Shown piece by piece: positions 59,684 through 64,000 of a DNA stretch of 64,000 nucleotides. Each line of letters starts with the position of its first letter. Within the stretch, counting starts at the first letter, position 1. The notes under the pieces are model-generated. The model was not told the origin of the DNA. It saw only the letters and a list, made by a program, of their open reading frames with translations, and did not search any database. Source of the DNA: Leptolyngbya sp. FACHB-60. GTDB lineage: Bacteria; Cyanobacteriota; Cyanobacteriia; Phormidesmidales; Phormidesmidaceae. The position numbers and the translations under genes were made by a program. The stretch lies in the NCBI RefSeq assembly GCF_014695775.1, contig NZ_JACJOX010000011.1:62001-126000 (forward strand), read 5' to 3'.

Positions 59684-61852
59684 GTGGCGAATTCCTGGCG
59701 TAACTTGGGTGGTTGGGGCAGTGGATTAAGGGGTCTGTCTAAAGCTGGAGTGGTGCGATCGCTCACCCTAGCTACCCTCACGGCTCTCATCACGGCGACG
59801 GCTGGACGGGCAGAGATCATCTCCGTAGAGCTGGATGGATTTGAGGTGCCGCCCCTAGCCGAGGCCGAACAGACCCGGCTTGATGCTTTGCTCGGGGTGC
59901 GGCAGATTGAGGTACTCAGCACCCTGAGCCCCGATGGCTCTACCCTGGTGGTGGCCGTCAGCAGCCGCATCTTTACAGAAGATCGCAGCCTGCACTTTCT
60001 CAACCTGCGCACTGGGACCTTAAGCGACGCCCTCGCCCTGGAGTATGACATGGTCAACCCCGACCTGCCCCTGCGCTGGATCAGCAACGACACCCTGCGG
60101 TTTGTGCAACAGGATCCCTACGGCCCTTGGGAAATTATCAGCGTCAATCGGGTGACGGAGATCGCATCGCGCACCCAGGTTTACCCTACCCAGCCCGAAG
60201 AAGGGGAAATCTTGGGCATGGCCCCCGACTTTTCTAAGTTTGCCCTGCGGGTCTATGGCGAAGACGAGGACACTATCTATGTGGTGTTTTTGCCGTCGCT
60301 GCGCCGTTTAGAGGTAGCCAAACTGCCTGAGGGGTTGCAGATTCAGCCGCTGGCCTGGTCGGAGCGTGGCGACCAAGTGGCCCTGGTGATGTCGTCGGGG
60401 GAGGAACGCCGCCTGTACGATCGCACCCCCAACACCCCCAGCTTAGCCAAGCCCGTAGTGCAAGATGCCCTGGGTCGCCTAGATCCGGTAGACAACCCTT
60501 TTCATCAGCACAGCACCGTGCGGGTGTTTGACTTTACCCAATCTGAACCACTGCGCCTAGAGCTAACCGCCCCGGCCTCCGGTGGCGACCCCTTTGCCGG
60601 GGCCAGCCTCAGCCCCGATGGCCAACAGCTGCTGCTCAAGCGCTATCGGCCAAGCGCGGTGGCGGGTCGGGAGCACCCTTCCTATGTATTTCCTGAGTCG
60701 GCCTATTTTGAGGTCTACGACCTGGCTGGAACAGTGCTAGACACCATCGCGGCCGACGTCCTACGGGGACCAACGGAGTCGGGAGGGCAGTTTTTGGGCG
60801 ACGATCGCTTGTTGTTTTGGGGCACTGAGGGCATCAACCGCCATCTGCATGTGTATGACCTGGGCCAGCGCACCCTCACCCCCCTGCCGCTACCGCCAGG
60901 ATCCGTGGATGCGGCATCGATTGTTGCCAGTGAGAATGGCGACACCGTGGTCTACGGCTTTTCGTCAGTGACGCAACCGCCAGAGCTATTTGCGCTCACA
61001 ACGGACGGAGAGTCGGAGCCGCGATCGCTCACCAATATCAACGAAGCCGTGGCCAGCAGCAACCGAGTGCGGGTGGATCCGGTGAGCTTTACAACTGCTC
61101 AGGGAGACCGCCAGGGCTTTCTGATTCAGCCAGCGGGCAGCACCTTTCCGCCCCAGAGGGTGCCGATCGTATTGTGGCAACAGGGGGGACCGGGCTTCTC
61201 AATGGCGAACGAGTTTGCCACCGAGGTAGAAATGCCGCTAAATCTGCTGCCCAACTTTGGCCTGGCGGTGCTGGTGGTGCCCCTGTCGGGGCGGGAGGGT
61301 TTTGGCCCAGAGTTTTACCGCGCCCTGGCTGACGACCAAAACTTTGGCCAGATCGACCTCCAAGAGGGGGCCGAGATCGTTCGCCAGATGATTCAGCGGG
61401 GGTGGACGACCGCCGACCAAGTGGGGATCACGGGCTGCTCCTACGGGGGCTACTACACGGCCCAGTTCACCAGTCAGTTTCCTCAGCTGGTAGCGGCAGC
61501 CAACCCCCAGTGCTCACTGCTCGACACGCTGACGGAGTGGCAGCTGGGTTATTCGTCACTGCTGTCGTACCTGGTGGGGCAAACCCCAATGGAGGCTCCC
61601 AATGCCTACCTTCAGGCGTCGCCCCTCTACAATGCGGCATCGATTCGCACTCCCACGCTGTTGTTTCATGGGGCTGAAGACTTTTTGCAGGTCGATGTAG
61701 CCCGCAACTTCCACGATGTGATTGAGCGGGCGGAGGTGCCCGTTACCCTATATGAGTTTCAGGGGGTGGGGCACAGCCTCTACGGGTCAGGCCATCAGCC
61801 CCTAGCGGCACAGCTGCAAATCGAGTTTTTTCGGCAATATTTGCAGCCCTAG
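59684..61852 (+). CDS. S9-family prolyl oligopeptidase-like serine peptidase, exported
   Basis: The 722-residue product starts at GTG 59684. A signal-like segment (LTLATLTALITATAGRA) precedes a beta-propeller region (about 60-470) and an alpha/beta-hydrolase domain. The catalytic triad is S586 in GCSYGGYY, D666 in HGAEDFL and H697 in GVGHSLYG. The nucleophile is in G-x-S-x-G-G, as in S9C/acylaminoacyl-peptidase-type enzymes. It would cleave short peptides, probably outside the cytoplasm. It is divergent from the CHAT gene, so the two may share a promoter region of about 70 bases. Confidence 0.9.
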   Translation: MANSWRNLGGWGSGLRGLSKAGVVRSLTLATLTALITATAGRAEIISVELDGFEVPPLAEAEQTRLDALLGVRQIEVLSTLSPDGSTLVVAVSSRIFTEDRSLHFLNLRTGTLSDALALEYDMVNPDLPLRWISNDTLRFVQQDPYGPWEIISVNRVTEIASRTQVYPTQPEEGEILGMAPDFSKFALRVYGEDEDTIYVVFLPSLRRLEVAKLPEGLQIQPLAWSERGDQVALVMSSGEERRLYDRTPNTPSLAKPVVQDALGRLDPVDNPFHQHSTVRVFDFTQSEPLRLELTAPASGGDPFAGASLSPDGQQLLLKRYRPSAVAGREHPSYVFPESAYFEVYDLAGTVLDTIAADVLRGPTESGGQFLGDDRLLFWGTEGINRHLHVYDLGQRTLTPLPLPPGSVDAASIVASENGDTVVYGFSSVTQPPELFALTTDGESEPRSLTNINEAVASSNRVRVDPVSFTTAQGDRQGFLIQPAGSTFPPQRVPIVLWQQGGPGFSMANEFATEVEMPLNLLPNFGLAVLVVPLSGREGFGPEFYRALADDQNFGQIDLQEGAEIVRQMIQRGWTTADQVGITGCSYGGYYTAQFTSQFPQLVAAANPQCSLLDTLTEWQLGYSSLLSYLVGQTPMEAPNAYLQASPLYNAASIRTPTLLFHGAEDFLQVDVARNFHDVIERAEVPVTLYEFQGVGHSLYGSGHQPLAAQLQIEFFRQYLQP

Positions 61853-62193
61853 GCGAGGATAACCGTACTTAGCCTGCTGTCTCAGTTGCTTACCAAAGCT
61901 TACTAAGAACTAGAGGGTTGTTTAGGCATTGTCGAGGCGGCGGGGATGTTGAGTGAATCGTTTCAACAGGGTTTGAAAGGGGTGCGATGTTCGGACTAGG
62001 AGGGCATGGGTATTCCGACTAGGTGAAGCCGGGTTTTTTTTGCTTCTCACCAAACGCTGCTTGGTAAACCCCTGTTGGGGTAGGGCGAATGACATTTGCC
62101 TCTATAAAATGGCCTGTTTTGAGACGGAGTTGTTGTTGCATTCCGGGGGAATGCAAATCCGAAGCTAGAAACCCCAATTCGAAGACCGAAACC

Positions 62194-62225
62194 CTGTAGG
62201 GGCTGAGCATGCTCAGCCCCTACAG
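62194..62225 (+). repeat. perfect 32-base palindrome
   Basis: CTGTAGGGGCTGAGCA and its exact complement with no loop, centred on the GCATGC at 62207-62212. Probably a dispersed repeat of the TAGGGGCTGAGC class. Confidence 0.9.
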
Positions 62226-62227
62226 AT

Positions 62228-62255
62228 AAAAACTGCCGCAGCAGGGCCACGGCAG
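62228..62255 (-). terminator. eno: rho-independent terminator of eno
   Basis: On the minus strand CTGCCG, loop TGGCCCTGCTG, CGGCAG, then TTTTTATC. It is about 58 bases past the enolase stop. Confidence 0.92.
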
Positions 62256-62312
62256 TCAGGGTTCAAGCATCCCTTTCACGCAAAAGAGAGCTTGGCGGAT
62301 AGTTGGGCGTCT

Positions 62313-63611
62313 CTAGGCGGCCAGAGTTTTGCGCTTGAAGGTGTTGAGACCGGCGTATTGAGCTTTGGCACCCAGTTCTTCTTCGATGCGCAGTAGCTGG
62401 TTGTACTTCGATAGGCGTTCGCCCCGACAGGGGGCACCCGATTTGATTTGGCCGGTCATCGCGCCCACCACGAGGTCAGCGATGAAATCATCGGGGGTTT
62501 CGCCAGAGCGGTGGCTGACCATGCAGGTATAGCCTGCATCGTGGGACATTTTGATGGCTTCGAGGGTTTCGGTAATGGAGCCGATTTGGTTGACCTTGAC
62601 CAGGGTCGAGTTGCCAACGCCATCTTTGATCGCCTGAGCAATGATGGCGGGATTGGTGACAAAGGCATCGTCGCCGACTAGCTGGATGCGATCGCCCAGC
62701 CGCTGAGTCATGGCTTGCCAACCTGCCCAATCTTGCTCGCCCAGACCGTCTTCAATCGACACAATGGGGAACTGGTTGACCCAGCTTTCCCACAGGTCAA
62801 TCATGTCGGCGGTGGACTTGCGGCTGTTGTCAGACTTGTAGAACAGATAGCTGCCGTCTTCTTGGTAGAGTTCGCTGACGGCGGGGTCAAGGGCGATCGC
62901 AATGTCATCCCCAGGCCGCAGGCCGGCTTTCTCAATGCCCTTGAGAATTACCTCGATCGCTTCCACATTGCTCTTGAGGTTGGGGGCAAAGCCACCCTCG
63001 TCGCCAATGGCGGTGCTGTAGCCCGCATCTTTGAGCACTGACTTGAGGGCGTGGTAGACCTCGGCCCCGTAGCGCAGCGCCTCAGAAAAGGTCAGTGCAC
63101 CCACCGGAGCAATCATAAATTCTTGAAAATCGACACTGTTGTCGGCGTGGGCACCGCCGTTGATGATGTTGAAGCAAGGCACCGGCAGCAGCACTGAGTC
63201 GGGGCCACCCAAATGGACGTAGAGGGGAATATCGGCAGCGACGGCAGCCGCCCGCGCCACTGCCATCGACACGCCCAAAATGGCGTTAGCGCCTAGGGTG
63301 CCCTTGTTGTCGGTGCCGTCTAGGGCCAGCATTTTGTGATCTACGGCAGCGAGATCCATCGCATCCATGCCGAGAATGGCGGGGGCAATGGTGTCGTTGA
63401 CGTTGGCTACGGCCTTGAGCACCCCTTTACCACCGTAGACGGCTTTGTCGTCATCCCGCAGTTCTAGGGCTTCGCGAATACCGGTGGATGCTCCAGAGGG
63501 CACACCAGCCCGGCCCTTAGCCCCACCTTCTAGCACTACATCGACTTCAACCGTGGGGTTGCCCCGCGAATCTAAAATCTGCCTACCGTGAACCGATGTA
63601 ATTGCGACCAT
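62313..63611 (-). CDS. eno: enolase
   Basis: From the ATG at 63611 ([25 protein letters not shown]) the product is 432 residues, the normal length; the longer frame to 63815 has no family support. It converts 2-phosphoglycerate to phosphoenolpyruvate in the cytosol. Metal and active-site segments are intact: [45 protein letters not shown] and [15 protein letters not shown]. It stands alone between a terminator and a long upstream region. Confidence 0.98.
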   Translation of the reverse strand: MVAITSVHGRQILDSRGNPTVEVDVVLEGGAKGRAGVPSGASTGIREALELRDDDKAVYGGKGVLKAVANVNDTIAPAILGMDAMDLAAVDHKMLALDGTDNKGTLGANAILGVSMAVARAAAVAADIPLYVHLGGPDSVLLPVPCFNIINGGAHADNSVDFQEFMIAPVGALTFSEALRYGAEVYHALKSVLKDAGYSTAIGDEGGFAPNLKSNVEAIEVILKGIEKAGLRPGDDIAIALDPAVSELYQEDGSYLFYKSDNSRKSTADMIDLWESWVNQFPIVSIEDGLGEQDWAGWQAMTQRLGDRIQLVGDDAFVTNPAIIAQAIKDGVGNSTLVKVNQIGSITETLEAIKMSHDAGYTCMVSHRSGETPDDFIADLVVGAMTGQIKSGAPCRGERLSKYNQLLRIEEELGAKAQYAGLNTFKRKTLAA

Positions 63612-64000
63612 AACCACTACTCCGTTGGTAATTCCATAGACCGTTGCAACCCCGCCATGAGGGCGCAAGTGCTGAAGCGTTAAATTATCCTGTAGTATCC
63701 TACCGGGTGAAAGCCCTCTTCTAACGTCGCTTCGGCCACCGTTTACGCTATCCAGCGCGCTTGTTGAGCCATTTGTAGAGGCGACTGCTTGAAACTCAAC
63801 GACCGCCTGAGCCACGCTGCTCTACTAAGAGCCGTCCTTGCTTAAAGCCACAATCGTTGACAGTGCTTGTAAGCACGATTGGCTTTCTTGCATAGTACTA
63901 GCGTTAGATTAAGGCTTCACAAGTTCTTAGAATCCTCTAAGCATCATTTGCGCAAGGTTGCCGTCTGAAGCTTGAGAATTTTTGGGAGAACAGCACCAGC
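63612..64000 (+). other. upstream region of eno, no gene seen
   Basis: No supported ORF to the window edge. It contains an imperfect hairpin at 63844-63886 (AAAGCC...GGCTTT with GTGCTT/AAGCAC at its tip), which could end a transcript entering from either side. The eno promoter should lie left of it; I see no consensus boxes. Confidence 0.4.

Larger units (their letters stand above)
61853..62312 (+). other. intergenic region between convergent genes with palindromes
   Basis: No gene in about 460 bases. Holds the 32-base palindrome at 62194-62225 and the enolase terminator. GGGTTTTTTTTGC around 62032 could be a T-run of a weak terminator for the S9 gene. Confidence 0.5.

Noticed and set aside
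63612..63815. 68-residue N-terminal extension of enolase
   Set aside because: The family starts at the [12 protein letters not shown] segment; the extension is low-complexity and lacks a ribosome site.

Overview
The window looks like chromosome of a filamentous cyanobacterium. The evidence is direct: frequent GCGATCGC (HIP1) octamers, an NblB-type phycobilisome-degradation HEAT protein, a PTPA-CTERM sorting tail, a groESL locus with both a CIRCE operator and a cyanobacterial K-box, and a tmRNA whose tag reads ANNIVPFARKAAPVAA. A Leptolyngbya/Nodosilinea-like genus is only my guess.

Layout. 0-3.3 kb: end of a DegT-type aminotransferase gene, a small conserved gene, then groES and groEL separated by an unusually long repeat-filled spacer. 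3.7-5.5 kb: an actin-like ParM-type ATPase and a ribbon-helix-helix/coiled-coil ParR-like partner with a large palindrome between them. 5.5-9.5 kb: minus-strand genes (HNH nuclease with a small partner, two small conserved proteins, a 21-bp heptad-coding tandem repeat with a stop in it, and an AT-rich gene with Mrr-like GxD...QxK residues).

9.6-16.1 kb is the accessory heart of the window. One to two genes at a time (GFA enzyme; VWA protein plus partner; class A beta-lactamase; zinc-ribbon membrane protein; DUF2087 plus GNAT; second GFA copy) are separated by copies of the same palindromic element. A convincing integron attC-like site follows the GNAT gene with its stop codon inside the R'' box. 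No integrase is present in the window, so if this is an integron remnant it is an integrase-less cassette cluster.

16.4-25.4 kb: secreted or surface proteins (PTPA-CTERM, TPR, SLH, small periplasmic protein), a broken BrnT-type toxin module, a leishmanolysin-like metalloprotease and a YdeP-type molybdopterin oxidoreductase. 25.5-30.3 kb: a SWIM/SNF2 pair split by a PIN-type toxin-antitoxin module. 30.4-38.2 kb: SodC, MscS channel, pentapeptide-repeat protein, Uma2 nuclease, TspO, and a carotenoid-desaturase-like FAD enzyme with a decayed paralogue downstream. 39-47 kb: RsgA, gluconokinase with an isochorismate-lyase-like gene, phospholipase D with an EF-hand loop, M42 peptidase, CBS protein, NblB.

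47-64 kb is mostly core: anti-sigma kinase-like protein, tRNA-Tyr, tRNA-Thr, PlsC, YchJ, DUF4268, SGNH hydrolase, rplU-rpmA behind a consensus promoter, ssrA, a lipid kinase fused to a methylglyoxal-synthase-like domain, a CHAT-TPR protein, an S9 peptidase and enolase.
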